Of a stretch of 64,000 nucleotides of DNA, positions 7,163 through 17,127 are shown in pieces. How positions within the stretch are numbered: the stretch's first letter is position 1; each line of letters begins with the position of its first letter. A model generated the notes under the pieces. The model ran no database searches. It was given only the letters and a program-made list of their open reading frames with translations, and had not been told where the DNA came from. The position numbers and the translations under genes were made by a program. Source of the DNA: Streptomyces sp. NBC_00193 (GTDB lineage Bacteria; Actinomycetota; Actinomycetes; Streptomycetales; Streptomycetaceae); assembly GCF_026342735.1 (NCBI RefSeq), contig NZ_JAPEMM010000003.1, positions 124,001 through 188,000 of the forward strand. The letters run 5' to 3'.

Positions 7163-8719
7163 TCAGCCGGTGGCGTCGGTGAGTTCCCGGTCCTTGATGA
7201 CCAGGAAGGTGACGATCGCGCCGGCCAGGGCGAGGGCGGCCAGGGCGAAGAAGGCGATGTGCATGCTGGAGGTGAGGCTCGCCGTGACGGCCTCCAGGGC
7301 GTCGGCGCGCTGCGAGGGTGCGATGCCGGCGAGGGTCTCGTCGAGGCGGCCCTGGGTGGCCTCGCCGGCCAGGCTCTGGGCCCGGTCGGCGAGTTCGGGG
7401 GCACGTTCGGCCAGGTCACTGCGGGTGAGGGAGGCCAGGAAGCCGCCGGCGGAGGCGATCGCGACGGACTCGCCGGCGATGCGCATGGTGTTGAAGATGC
7501 CGGAGGCCATGCCGGCCCGCTCCACCGGGACCACGCTGACGGCCGCGTTGTCCATGGCTCCGAAGGCGGAACCCACGCCGAGTCCGAAGACCAGGAGCGG
7601 GCCCGCGATCTCGTACCAGGGCTGACCCGGTTCCAGGACGACGAGCCACAGCGAGCCGACGGTGATCAGCAGGGAGCTGGCGGTGAGCAGGACCCGGGAG
7701 GAGACCCGGCCCGCGACCGTCCGGCCGACGACCAGCGGCAGGATGAAGACGGGCAGGGTCAGCGGCAGCAGCAGTGCGCCGGACATGGTGTTGCCCGCGC
7801 CGCCGACCCCGTTGAAGTACGGCGGCAGGAAGGTCAGCAGCACGACGAAGCCGAAGGTGATGGTGAAGGGCTGGCAGACGACCACGACGAAGGTCGGGTT
7901 GCGGAACAGCGACAGGTCGAACATCGGGCGGGCGACGCGGAGTTCGACCAGCACGAAGGCGGCCATGAACAGCACGAACCCGGCGAGCGAGCCCAGGGTC
8001 GGCGCCGTCAGCCAGCCGCTCGCGCCGCCCTCGACGAAGGCCAGGGCGAGGAAGAACAGGCTGCCGCTGAAGGTGACCAGGCCGCCCCAGTCGACCGTGG
8101 TGGCGTTGGGGTCGCGGGACTCCTTGATCTTCGACATCAGGGTCAGCGCGACGATGCCGACCACGACGTTCAGCCAGAACACCGTACGCCAGCCGGCCAG
8201 GTTGACCAGTGCTCCGCCCAGGATCGGGCCGAGGGCGAGGCCGGCACCGAACGAGGCGCCGAGCACGCCGAAGGCCTGGGTGCGCTTTCGGCCCTCGAAG
8301 GACGCGGCCATGATCGCGGCGCCGCTGGTGAGGACGCCTGCGGCGCCGATGCCCTGCAGGGCGCGGGCGATGTCCAGCAGCACGATGCTCGTGGACAGTG
8401 CGGACACGGCCGACATCGACATGAAGACGACGGCGCCGATGGCCAGGATGCGACGGCGGCCGAAGCGGTCGGCGAGCGAGCCGGCGGCCAGCATGCAGGC
8501 CGCGAAGGTGACTCCGTAGGCGTTCTGCACCCACTGGCCGGCGGCGACGCTGGCTCCGAGGTCGACCGTGAGGTCGGGCAGGGCGACCGCCGGCGCGGTG
8601 ACCGCGAGCGGCAGCAGGATGCTGGCGAGCGCGACCGCGATCAGCGTGGGCGCGCCGCTCGTCTCCTTGCGCTGCGCCGGCGCCGGCACCGGCGGTCGGG
8701 CGTCGGTCTGGGTGCTCAT
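7163..8719 (-). CDS. DHA2-family MFS drug exporter
   Basis: A 518-aa protein with about 14 hydrophobic segments. It carries the MFS loop motif GSLADRFGRRRI between helices 2 and 3 and the antiporter-like run GAAGVLTSGAAI, fitting the DHA2 (QacA/EmrB) exporters driven by protons. The start MSTQTDARPP at 8719 follows AGGGGG. It is divergent from an FAD monooxygenase, and an 18-bp perfect palindrome lies between the two starts, so both are probably controlled by one TetR-type repressor. Likely role: export of the cluster product or a related toxic aromatic compound. Confidence 0.88.
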   Translation of the reverse strand: MSTQTDARPPVPAPAQRKETSGAPTLIAVALASILLPLAVTAPAVALPDLTVDLGASVAAGQWVQNAYGVTFAACMLAAGSLADRFGRRRILAIGAVVFMSMSAVSALSTSIVLLDIARALQGIGAAGVLTSGAAIMAASFEGRKRTQAFGVLGASFGAGLALGPILGGALVNLAGWRTVFWLNVVVGIVALTLMSKIKESRDPNATTVDWGGLVTFSGSLFFLALAFVEGGASGWLTAPTLGSLAGFVLFMAAFVLVELRVARPMFDLSLFRNPTFVVVVCQPFTITFGFVVLLTFLPPYFNGVGGAGNTMSGALLLPLTLPVFILPLVVGRTVAGRVSSRVLLTASSLLITVGSLWLVVLEPGQPWYEIAGPLLVFGLGVGSAFGAMDNAAVSVVPVERAGMASGIFNTMRIAGESVAIASAGGFLASLTRSDLAERAPELADRAQSLAGEATQGRLDETLAGIAPSQRADALEAVTASLTSSMHIAFFALAALALAGAIVTFLVIKDRELTDATG

Positions 8720-8771
8720 GCCCCCTCTTTCTCTCTGTTCGGCAGGCAAAACAATATCCTATCTCGATGGA

Positions 8772-8789
8772 CTGTAAGAGATCTTACAG
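8772..8789. promoter_or_regulatory. Palindromic operator in the MFS/FAD-monooxygenase divergent promoter
   Basis: CTGTAAGAGATCTTACAG is an 18-bp palindrome with 8-bp arms around a GA centre. It lies about 50 bp upstream of the MFS start and 67 bp upstream of the monooxygenase start, in the only AT-rich stretch nearby. Form and position fit a TetR-family dimer site. It differs from the ACCTNCNNGNAGGT sites elsewhere in the window, so another regulator is expected. Confidence 0.7.
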
Positions 8790-8855
8790 GTACCGTCAAT
8801 AGGAGAACATGAAGATCACTTACCACCAATCCCCCGGTACCGAAGGAGAGTCGCC

Positions 8856-10484
8856 ATGCCGAGCACCGCAAGCCGCAAGGACATAGAGGAGCCCTGGCCG
8901 GCGTACGACGTGCTGATCGTGGGCGGCGGACCGACGGGCATGATGGCCGCCTGCGAGCTGCTCCGGCGCGGCATCCGCGTCCGGATCGTCGACCGCGCGC
9001 CCGAGCCCTCCCCCTTCCCCAAGGCGCTGCTGGTCTGGCCGCGCAGCTTCGACCTGTTCGAGGACCTCGGCGTCCTCCCCCGACTGCGCGAGGCCGGGCT
9101 GCAGATCAACGCCTTCAGCTACTACTCCGACCGGGAACGCCTCGCGACCTTCGACTTCCCCCAGCCGCTCAGCCCGCTGTGCCTGCCGCAGAACGAGACC
9201 GAACGCGTCCTGCGCGAGCGCCTGCACGAGCTCGGCGGCAAGGTCGAGCACGGCGTACGGCTGCTCGCCTTCAACTCCCTGGACTTCTCCGGCCGCATCG
9301 ACGCCGTCGACGGGGTCACCGCGGTCCTCGAACACGCCGACGGCCGCATCGAGCGCACCCGCGCCCCGTTCGTCATCGGCACCGACGGCGCGGGCAGCGC
9401 GGTGCGGACCCAGCTGGGCACCGGGTTCACCGGCTCCACCTACGAGACCGCCTTCGCCCTGGTGGACGCCAGGATCGAGGGGTTCCTGCCGCCGGACCAG
9501 GCGCTGTACTACCAGTCGCCCGCGGGCGCCCTGGTCATCGTCGCGCTCCCCGACGGCGTCTTCCGCTTCTTCTCCAGCCTGGCCCCCGGGGAGCAGGTCA
9601 GCGTGGAGAAGATGCAGAGCATCGTGGACGAGCGCGGTCCCCAGGGCGTCCGCATCACCGAACCGGTCTGGGAGAGCGTCTTCCGGGTCCACGCCCGCCA
9701 CGCCAACGACTTCCAGCTCGGCCGGGTGTTCATCGCCGGCGACGCCGCCCACGTGCACAGCCCGGCCGGCGGCCAGGGCCTGAACACCGGTCTCCAGGAC
9801 GCCCACAACCTCGCCTGGAAGATCGCCGCCGTGGTGCGCGGCGAGGCACCGTCCGGCCTGCTGCTCACCTACGGACCCGAACGCGCCGCCGTGGCCGAGC
9901 GCGTCGTGCGCGACACCGACATCCAGACCCGCGCCTGGATGGTGCGCGAGCCCGCCAAGGTGGCCCTGCGCGACGCCGCGTTCCGGCTCGCGGGCCGCAC
10001 GGGGCTGTTCTCCCGCGCCTACGCCCCGGTCATGGCCGGGCGCCGGCTCGCCTATCCCCCGGTGCGCCCCACCCAGGTGCCCGGTGGCCGCGCCGCCTGC
10101 CAGTCACTTCCCGGCGTACGCCCCGTCGTGCGCGTCGGCGCGGTCTTCCCCAGGGAGCTGGCCGTACCGCACCGGATCGCGGGCCCCGCCGCCGATCCCA
10201 CCCGCTGGACGCTCCTGGCCGTCTGCCGCGACGAGGCACCGCAATGGCGCCGGGAGCTGTCCGCCCTGATCGCGGACCGGCCCCAGGTGCGGATGGCCGA
10301 CATCGCCGCGGGCACCGCCCGGGGGCTGACCGGATGCCGCCGGCAGGGGTACTACCTCATCCGCCCCGACGGCCACGTCGCCGCCCACGGCCACGCCGGG
10401 GACGTGGACCGGCTGCGCACGGAACTGACCGCCCTGCTCGGCGATCCGGCCCCGCAGGACCCGGAAACCGCCCGGGGGGAATGA
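8856..10484 (+). CDS. FAD-dependent aromatic monooxygenase (PheA/TfdB/RdmE type)
   Basis: A 542-aa class A flavoprotein hydroxylase. GGGPTG at residues 23-28 binds the ADP of FAD, GTDGAGSAVR is the DG motif, and GDAAHVHSPAGGQG binds the flavin ribityl. A C-terminal thioredoxin-like domain of about 150 aa, typical of polyketide and phenol hydroxylases, is present. It follows GGAGAG at a good distance and is followed closely by a TatB-like gene. Such enzymes hydroxylate phenolic rings or inactivate drugs such as rifamycins. It is a plausible tailoring enzyme for an aromatic product, or a detoxifying enzyme paired with the divergent exporter. Confidence 0.9.
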   Translation: MPSTASRKDIEEPWPAYDVLIVGGGPTGMMAACELLRRGIRVRIVDRAPEPSPFPKALLVWPRSFDLFEDLGVLPRLREAGLQINAFSYYSDRERLATFDFPQPLSPLCLPQNETERVLRERLHELGGKVEHGVRLLAFNSLDFSGRIDAVDGVTAVLEHADGRIERTRAPFVIGTDGAGSAVRTQLGTGFTGSTYETAFALVDARIEGFLPPDQALYYQSPAGALVIVALPDGVFRFFSSLAPGEQVSVEKMQSIVDERGPQGVRITEPVWESVFRVHARHANDFQLGRVFIAGDAAHVHSPAGGQGLNTGLQDAHNLAWKIAAVVRGEAPSGLLLTYGPERAAVAERVVRDTDIQTRAWMVREPAKVALRDAAFRLAGRTGLFSRAYAPVMAGRRLAYPPVRPTQVPGGRAACQSLPGVRPVVRVGAVFPRELAVPHRIAGPAADPTRWTLLAVCRDEAPQWRRELSALIADRPQVRMADIAAGTARGLTGCRRQGYYLIRPDGHVAAHGHAGDVDRLRTELTALLGDPAPQDPETARGE

Positions 10485-10562
10485 CCCCGCCGGAACGGGG
10501 CCGGCCGCCGTGGCCTGTGAGCGCCACGGCGGCCGGGCCGCACTCACCAAGGAGCTGACAAG

Positions 10563-10970
10563 GTGTTCAACGACATCGGCGCCCTCGAACTGATCACCCT
10601 CGTGATCCTCGCGGTCCTCGTCTTCGGCCCGGAGAAACTGCCGAAGATGATCCAGGACGTCACCGGCGTCATCCGGAAGGTCCGCGCCTACGCGGACAGC
10701 GCCAAGGCCGACATCCGGTCCGGGCTGGGGCCGGAGTTCGAGGACTTCGAGTTCCGGGACCTCGACCCGAAGAACTTCGCGCGCAAGCATCTGCTGGACG
10801 ACCACGACGGCTTGGGGCTGGAGGGCACCCGGAAGGCCTTCGACCTGCGGAAGGAGATGTCCGAGGTGGCCGATGCGGTGAACCACCGCGAAGACCGGCA
10901 GGCCGCGCCCGGGGCGCCCGCCCCGTCTGCCCCGTCCGCCCCGCCCTCCCTGAGCAAGATCACGTCATAG
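10563..10970 (+). CDS. tatB: TatB/TatA-like Sec-independent translocase subunit
   Basis: A 135-aa protein starting at GTG with AAGGAG 8 nt upstream. The N-terminus has one membrane helix (ELITLVILAVLVFGPEKLPK) ending in the FGPEKLP motif of TatB/TatA, then an amphipathic helix and a charged, Pro/Ala-rich tail. TatB receives twin-arginine substrates and passes them to TatC. No tatC lies nearby, so it would work with the housekeeping system. It sits 78 bp after a cytoplasmic monooxygenase, an unusual neighbour, and its 3' end overlaps by 6 bp the end of the convergent TetR gene. Confidence 0.85.
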   Translation: MFNDIGALELITLVILAVLVFGPEKLPKMIQDVTGVIRKVRAYADSAKADIRSGLGPEFEDFEFRDLDPKNFARKHLLDDHDGLGLEGTRKAFDLRKEMSEVADAVNHREDRQAAPGAPAPSAPSAPPSLSKITS

Positions 10971-11630
10971 GGGTCGTTCGGTTTTCTCCGGGGCGCCCGC
11001 CTCCGCCTCCGGCAGGGTCAGCCGCAGCGCGCGGCGGGCCTCTTCGGTGGCGACGGCCGGCAGGAGGTAGCGCCAGAGCGAGGCGATCCGCTGCGGGAGG
11101 TCGGCCCGCCCGGTCGACATCTGGGAGAAGAGCTGCGCCCCGGTGAAGGAGCTGACCAGGATCCAGGCCAGCTCGTGGTCGTCCACGTCCGGCTGGAGCT
11201 CGCCCTTCGCGCGGGCGAAGCGCAGCTGCTGGCGGAATTCGAGCACCCAGGCCTGGTAGGCGACGTCGTCGCGGAGGCCGAATTCCCCCTGCTCCACGGC
11301 CAGCCGCACCCCGGCCCGCAGCACCGGATTGTGCCGGAGCTGGTCGGCGAGGTAGAGCGTGATGTCCACCAGACGCTGCAGCCCGTCCTCCCCGGCCGGG
11401 AACTCCAGACCCTCGCCCTGGCCGACCATGACGGCGTAGGCGAGCTCCTCCTTCGAGGCGAAGTGGAAGTACATCCCGCCCTGGGTGACGTCGGCCCGCT
11501 TCATGATCTTGCTGATGCTGGCACCACTGAACCCGAACTCGTCGAAGACCTCGGCGGCCGCCCGCAGGATGGTCGCCTTGGTCTGGATCGCGCGGTTCTG
11601 CGGGACGCGCTCTCTCTTCCGCTCAGCCAT
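10965..11630 (-). CDS. TetR regulator, gamma-butyrolactone-receptor-like (first)
   Basis: A 221-aa TetR protein. The N-terminal helix-turn-helix (ILRAAAEVFDEFGFSGASIS, then VTQGGMYFHFASKEELA) and the short C-terminal ligand domain match the ArpA/ScbR receptor branch. These receptors sit on operators until a gamma-butyrolactone or butenolide binds. The start MAERKRERVPQ at 11630 follows GGAAG. Upstream, 11646-11690 is AT-rich, with GAAACAAAACG resembling the left half of the ACCT-type operators elsewhere in this window. It may regulate the 2.9-11 kb block. True receptor versus pseudo-receptor cannot be decided here. Confidence 0.85.
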   Translation of the reverse strand: MAERKRERVPQNRAIQTKATILRAAAEVFDEFGFSGASISKIMKRADVTQGGMYFHFASKEELAYAVMVGQGEGLEFPAGEDGLQRLVDITLYLADQLRHNPVLRAGVRLAVEQGEFGLRDDVAYQAWVLEFRQQLRFARAKGELQPDVDDHELAWILVSSFTGAQLFSQMSTGRADLPQRIASLWRYLLPAVATEEARRALRLTLPEAEAGAPEKTERPL

Positions 11631-11745
11631 GTGCCTAACTTCCATCGGGAAACAAAACGAACACCCTCTATTTTACACTCCGTTGATATTCCAGCACCAG
11701 TGTCTCGACCTGCGGACGGCTTGAACGGGTGGATCCGCGGCTCCG

Positions 11746-12186
11746 TCAGCCCCGGGCCGGGTGCGCATCGCGGCGCAGACCGAGGAGGACGACGAGGCCG
11801 ACGGCGAGGTGGGCGAGCGCCAGGAGGATCTTCGTACCACTGGTGGCCTCGACGCCGAACGGCAGGGCCACGGAGGCGAGGAGCACCACGGAGGCGACGG
11901 CGGTCCAGATCTTCCGGGCCGCGGCCGGGGCGAACCTCTCCAGCAGGGCGAGCAGGGCCCAGCCGAGCAGGGCGGCGCCCGCGGCGGAGCCGATGAAGCT
12001 GCCGAGGGCGAGGTCGACCGGTCCCTTGCCGTCGCGCTGGTCGACGGCGAGGTCGATGCCACCGGCCTTGCCGGCGAGGAAGAGGACGGCGGCTCCGGCC
12101 GCGGCCCCCAGGACGGTCAGGAGCCGGGGCCGCCAGGTGGAGGCGGTGGCGGAGGAGGTGGCGGCGAGGCGGGTGTTCGTGGTCAT
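11746..12186 (-). CDS. Four-helix membrane protein, DUF6069-like
   Basis: A 146-aa hydrophobic protein with four predicted membrane helices (around residues 22-42, 62-86, 92-110 and 118-138), like the small DUF6069-type proteins seen next to transporters and MarR/TetR genes in actinomycetes. No catalytic residues are apparent. It starts 77 bp beyond the end of the decayed MFS gene on the same strand, so it may once have been part of the same MarR-controlled operon. Function unknown. Confidence 0.7.
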   Translation of the reverse strand: MTTNTRLAATSSATASTWRPRLLTVLGAAAGAAVLFLAGKAGGIDLAVDQRDGKGPVDLALGSFIGSAAGAALLGWALLALLERFAPAAARKIWTAVASVVLLASVALPFGVEATSGTKILLALAHLAVGLVVLLGLRRDAHPARG

Positions 12187-12262
12187 GGGAGCTCCTTGGG
12201 CAGGCGGGACGAAGCGGGGAACGGACTGGAGGGACGTACGGGCACTCGCGGACGGCGGCCGG

Positions 12263-13386
12263 TCAGGAGGCCACGGCTTCGGGCGCGCGCCGGGGCGGCC
12301 CCGAAGGGGCGCCTTCGCCCGGCGGCACCGGCCGGGCCGCCGGCAGGACGAACCAGCCGACCGCGGCGGCCGCGAGGACCAGGCCGGCGGCGACGGCGAA
12401 GACGAGCCGGAAGCCGTCGGTGGCCGCGGAGGCGGCGCTTTCGCCGTCGGCGAGGGCCCTGCCTGCGGAGGAGGCGGCGATCGCGGCCATGGCCGCGATG
12501 CCGAGGGAGTCTCCGATCATTCCGGAGGTGCCGGAGAGACCGGAGGCGGCGCCCGCGTCCCGCGGGTCCCCTACGGACATCGACAGCGTCATCACCGCGG
12601 GCATGGCCAGGCCGGCGGAGAAGCCGAGCACCAGCATCACGGGCAGCAGGTCCCGCAGGTAGCCGGGGTCTTCGGGGACGCGCGCGGCCGCCAGCAGGGC
12701 CGCGGCCACCCCCAGCAGGCTCACGATCAGGATCGCGCCGAGGCCGAAGCCGAGCGTGCGGGCGGAGCCCCAGCCGTGCTCGGAACCGGTGGCGAGGGCG
12801 TAGACGCCCAGCATCATGCCCGTGGTGACCAGGGCCGCGCCCAGGAGGTCGACGCCGGCGCCGAGGCCGGGGCCCTTGTCGTCGGGGATCAGGCGTGCGG
12901 CGAGCAGCGCCGCGGCCGCGCCGATCGGGACGTTGACGTAGAAGACCCAGTGCCAGCCGGCCCCTTGGGTGAGCAGACCGCTGATCAGGATGCCGAGGGA
13001 GGCGCCGCCCGCTGCGGCGAAGCCGATCGCGCCCATGGCGGCGCCGGCGCCCTGCAGGAAGCGCATCGCGATCAGCATCTCCTGCGTTCCGGACAGGCCG
13101 CAGGCCGCCGAGGCGAGGGTGAGAGGACGACGCCGCCGATGAACAGCCGCTTGCGTCCGAGGAGATCACCGACCCGGCCCGAGAGCAGCAGCAGGCCGCC
13201 GAAGCCCACGGTGTAGGCGTTGGTGACCCAGGCCAGGCGGGCCTGGTCGAACCCCAGGTCGCGCTGGATGGAGCTCAGCGCCACGGTCACGATGCTGATG
13301 TCGATCACGATCATCAGCTGCATGGAGCAGAGCACCGAGAACGCCGTCCAGCGCGCTCTGGGGGAATCAAGGGCGGGCACGGGCAT
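12263..13386 (-). pseudogene. Decayed DHA2-type MFS transporter (frameshift plus internal deletions)
   Basis: The N-terminal part (13386 leftwards) encodes helices 1-2 and the motif GRVGDLLGRKRLFIGG, then the frame is lost near 13125. The protein resumes in another frame with LTLASAACGLSG and continues in the 12263-13078 frame. Compared with a complete DHA2 exporter, the segment between LQGAGAAMGAIGF and ASLGILISGLL is about 25 aa short. After AAARVPEDPGYLRDLLPVML the helices that normally separate these two regions (roughly helices 7-10) are missing. A frameshift together with two deletions argues for a non-functional gene rather than a sequencing slip alone. Its start codon overlaps that of the MarR remnant on the opposite strand. 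Confidence 0.75.
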
Positions 13387-13804
13387 GGGAGTTCGCCCCG
13401 AGATGACGGCGAACCTCGCCGAAGTCGGCGCGACGCCGCGTGCGCACTGCGTGCTGCACCGGGCGCTGGAGGGCGAGTTCACGCAGAGTCAGATCGCGGA
13501 CTCGGTCGGCCTGGACAAGACCACGATGGTCGTCATCACCGACAAGCTGGAGAAGGAGGGCCTCGCGGTCCGCACGCCCTCCCCGGTGGACCGGCGGGCC
13601 AGGATCATCGCAGTCACCGACAAGGGGCGGGCCCTGCTCGCCCGGTCGGACGAGGTCGTCTCGACCACGCACGAGAGCGTGCTCTCCGCCCTGCCCGAGG
13701 GGCTGCGGGAACCGTTCGTGGAGGCCCTGACCCTGCTGGTGGAGGGTCGCCTCGCGAAGTTCGTGGAGTGCGAGCAGCCGCCCCGCCGCCGCTCGGCCTC
13801 CTAG
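13385..13804 (+). pseudogene. MarR-family regulator lacking its N-terminal helix
   Basis: From the ATG at 13385 the frame encodes 139 aa. It contains the MarR winged helix (SQIADSVGLDKTTMVVITDK, then VRTPSPVDRRARIIAVTDKG) and the C-terminal dimer helix. Full MarR proteins begin about 30 residues earlier with a dimerisation helix, which is absent. The ATG also lies base for base opposite the start codon of the divergent MFS remnant, leaving no intergenic promoter. A deletion that removed the promoter and both gene starts explains this best. A longer frame exists upstream, but it runs antisense through the MFS gene and does not look like MarR. Confidence 0.7.
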
Positions 13805-13822
13805 GCGGAGGCTAGGCCGAGG

Positions 13823-14380
13823 CTAGGCGGAGGGCGTGCGCAGGCCCGTGACGACCATGTGCGCCAGGAGGGCGTAGCTCTCGTCCAGGCCCTCGGGCAG
13901 GGCGAAACCGCCGCCGGTTTCGAGGGAGACGAAGCCGTGGGCGGTCGCGCGCAGGCAGCGGGCCGCGTGGATGGCCGCGGAGTCCTCCAGGCCGTACGCC
14001 CGCAGGGTGGCGAAGAGGATGGTGATGAGGCGCTCCCCGGCTTCGGCCGTCCGCAGCTCGGGGCTGTGCAGCAGGGCCGCGTACCGGTGCGGGTGGCGCA
14101 GGGCGTAGCTGCGCCAGGCCGTCATGAACGCGCGGATCGCCTCGTCGGCGGAACGGCCGATGACGGCCACGCCGATCTCGTCCGCCATCTCGTTCATGAT
14201 CCGCGCCGACAGGAGGTCGCGGAGCTCGGCGAGGCTGCGCACGTGCTTGTAGAGGGAAGGGGTCGCCACGCCCGCCCGGCCCGCCACCGCCGACAGGGTC
14301 AGGCCCGCCGGCCCCTCCGCATCGACGAGGTGCAGCGCCACGTCGACCACCGCGGCGGCCGAGAGCGAGGCCCTAGGCAC
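13823..14380 (-). CDS. TetR regulator with WHG-type C-terminal domain
   Basis: A 185-aa TetR protein. The HTH (LTLSAVAGRAGVATPSLYKH) is followed by a domain with the RYALRHPHRYAALL and AARCLRATAHGFVSLE segments of the TetR_C_33/WHG group. GTG is used as start and overlaps the end of the alpha/beta-hydrolase gene by 8 bp, so the two are co-translated. The palindrome GCTAATGGCATTAGC upstream of the hydrolase is the likely autoregulatory site. It is not a GBL-receptor homologue. Confidence 0.88.
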   Translation of the reverse strand: MPRASLSAAAVVDVALHLVDAEGPAGLTLSAVAGRAGVATPSLYKHVRSLAELRDLLSARIMNEMADEIGVAVIGRSADEAIRAFMTAWRSYALRHPHRYAALLHSPELRTAEAGERLITILFATLRAYGLEDSAAIHAARCLRATAHGFVSLETGGGFALPEGLDESYALLAHMVVTGLRTPSA

Positions 14381-15209
14381 GGGCGGTCTCCTTCAGGAAG
14401 GACACGATGGCCGCGGCGGTCTCGGCGGGGAACTGTGCGTGGGCGTAGTGCCCCGCGCCCTCGATCGTGACGAGGCGGCCGCGCCCGGCGGGCAGTTCGG
14501 CGACGATGGCCGCGCCCTCGGCGGCCGGGTCGGCCCAGTCGCAGTCGAGGTCGCCCTCGACGATCAGCGCGGGGCACCGGACGTCGCCGAGGCGGGCGCC
14601 CGCGTCGGTGGGGGCGGACATCCCCATCTTTGCGACGACGGCCATCCTGCCCGGCCGCCCCAGGTCGGCGTCGAGCGCCGCGAGGTGGGCGGCGTGACCG
14701 GCGGGGCGGGTGCCCGGGTAGGCGTGGTCGAGGTAGCGCTTCCACAGGCCCGTGCTGCGCAGGATGCCGGTGCCGAGCAGCAGGAGCATGCCCTTGCGGT
14801 AGCGGGGGTTGGAGCCGAGGGCGCCGAAGTCGATCTTCTGCGCCCTGGTGAACGGGCTGATCTCGACGATGGCGTCGACCAGCTCGGGCTCCTGCGCCGC
14901 CGCGATGGTGGCGGCGCCGCCGGCGAAGGAGTGGCCGACGATGACGGCCGGGCCGCCGAGGTGCCGGATCAGGCCGAGCAGGTCGCCCGCCACGTCGGTA
15001 CGGGTGTACGAGGCCCAGCCGGTGCTCGATTCCCCGTGTCCGCGCAGGTCGGTGGAGGCGACGCGGTATCCGGCGGCGACGAGGAGGGCGGCGGTCTCGC
15101 GGTAGGCCGCGCGGTTGTCGCCCATGCCGTGCGCGAGCACGACCAGCGGGCCTTCGCCCGTGACCTCGTACGCGAGCCGCCCGCCGTCGGTGCTCAGAAA
15201 CTCCGTCAT
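14373..15209 (-). CDS. Alpha/beta-fold hydrolase
   Basis: A 278-aa hydrolase. The nucleophile elbow is GHSFAGG, the oxyanion region HGMGDNRAAYRE, the acid probably the Asp of EGDLDCDWADP, and the His in GAGHYAHAQFP. The cap region is short. The overlapping downstream TetR gene and an operator in front suggest a substrate-induced detoxification or ester-cleaving unit that senses its own substrate. Many relatives are annotated as esterases or haloperoxidase-like hydrolases without known substrates. Confidence 0.88.
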   Translation of the reverse strand: MTEFLSTDGGRLAYEVTGEGPLVVLAHGMGDNRAAYRETAALLVAAGYRVASTDLRGHGESSTGWASYTRTDVAGDLLGLIRHLGGPAVIVGHSFAGGAATIAAAQEPELVDAIVEISPFTRAQKIDFGALGSNPRYRKGMLLLLGTGILRSTGLWKRYLDHAYPGTRPAGHAAHLAALDADLGRPGRMAVVAKMGMSAPTDAGARLGDVRCPALIVEGDLDCDWADPAAEGAAIVAELPAGRGRLVTIEGAGHYAHAQFPAETAAAIVSFLKETARA

Positions 15210-15230
15210 GACCTGCCCCCCGGAAGTGAT

Positions 15231-15267
15231 GGCTAATCCCTGTTGCCTTTAAGCTAATGGCATTAGC
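15231..15267 (-). promoter_or_regulatory. TetR-type operator GCTAAT-N3-ATTAGC
   Basis: GCTAATGGCATTAGC at 15253-15267 is a perfect palindrome with 6-bp arms; an extra half-site GGCTAAT starts at 15231. Both lie within 60 bp upstream of the hydrolase start, in the promoter of the hydrolase-TetR operon. The TetR at 13823 is the expected ligand-responsive repressor. Confidence 0.7.
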
Positions 15268-15282
15268 CACTACGGTCAACTG

Positions 15283-16070
15283 CTACTTCGGGTCGCGCTG
15301 GAACAGGGACTTGGACCAGAAGTAGCCGAGCCCGGCCAGGCCCAGGCACCAGGCGACCGCGATCCACCCGCTGTTGCCGATCTCGGTGCCGAGCAGCAGC
15401 CCGCGCAGGGTTTCGATGGCCGGGGTGAAGGGCTGGTACTCGGCGACCGGCTGGAACCAGCCCGGCATCGCGTCGACCGGCACGAAGGCGCTGGACAGCA
15501 GCGGCAGGATCATCAGCGGCATCGCGTTGTTGCTGGCCGCCTCGGCGTTCGGGCTGGTCAGCCCCATCCCGACGGCGATCCAGGTGAGCGCGAGGGAGAC
15601 GAGCGCCAGCAGGCCCAGCGCCAGGAGCCATTCCACGGCGGTGGCGTCCGTGGACCGGAAGCCGATCGCCACGGCGACGGCGCCCACGAGGACCACGCTC
15701 ATCACGCACTGGATCACGCTGCCGACGACGTGCCCGATGAGCACCGATCCGCGGTGGATGGGCATCGTGCGGAAGCGGGCGATGATGCCCTCGGTCATGT
15801 CCGTGGCGACGGACACCGCGCTGCCGATCGTGGTGCCGCCGATGGTCAGCATCAGGATGCCGGGGACGAGGTAGGCGAGGTACTCGGACCGGCCCCCGCC
15901 GCCGTCCCCCAGACCGGCGCTCATCACGTCGCCGAAGATGTAGACGAAGAGCAGGAGCAGCATGACCGGCGTGAGCAGCAGGTTCAGGGTGAGGGACGGA
16001 TAGCGCCGCGCGTGCAGGAGGTTGCGGCGCAGCATCGTGGCCGAGTCGCGGACGGCGAAGGAGAGAGAGC

Positions 16071-16074
<4 letters not shown>
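15283..16074 (-). CDS. ABC-2 type permease (DrrB-like)
   Basis: A 263-aa membrane protein with six hydrophobic segments and the DrrB-type signature in the cytoplasmic loop (ATDMTEGIIARFRTMPIHRG). It is the membrane half of a two-gene exporter; its ATG overlaps the ATPase stop by 4 bp (ATGA). A short copy of exactly this loop, clearly related, survives as a relic at 27400-27493. Likely role: export of a hydrophobic compound; the cargo is not evident from context. Confidence 0.9.
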
Positions 16075-17063
<989 letters not shown>

Positions 17064-17127
17064 GAGGCCCTCCATTCGAAGGCTGAAGTGACGGGGGAAG
17101 GTGGCGCGAAGGGGAAGAACGGGCTGG

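Noticed and set aside
11646..11690. Full ARE-like operator upstream of the first receptor-like TetR
   Set aside because: Only the left half (GAAACAAAACG) resembles the other sites; the ACCT/AGGT palindrome is missing, so it is mentioned only in the gene entry.
13220..13384. Upstream extension of the MarR frame as a true N-terminus
   Set aside because: The 55 extra residues are antisense to the MFS gene's conserved helix 1 and do not resemble the MarR N-terminal helix.
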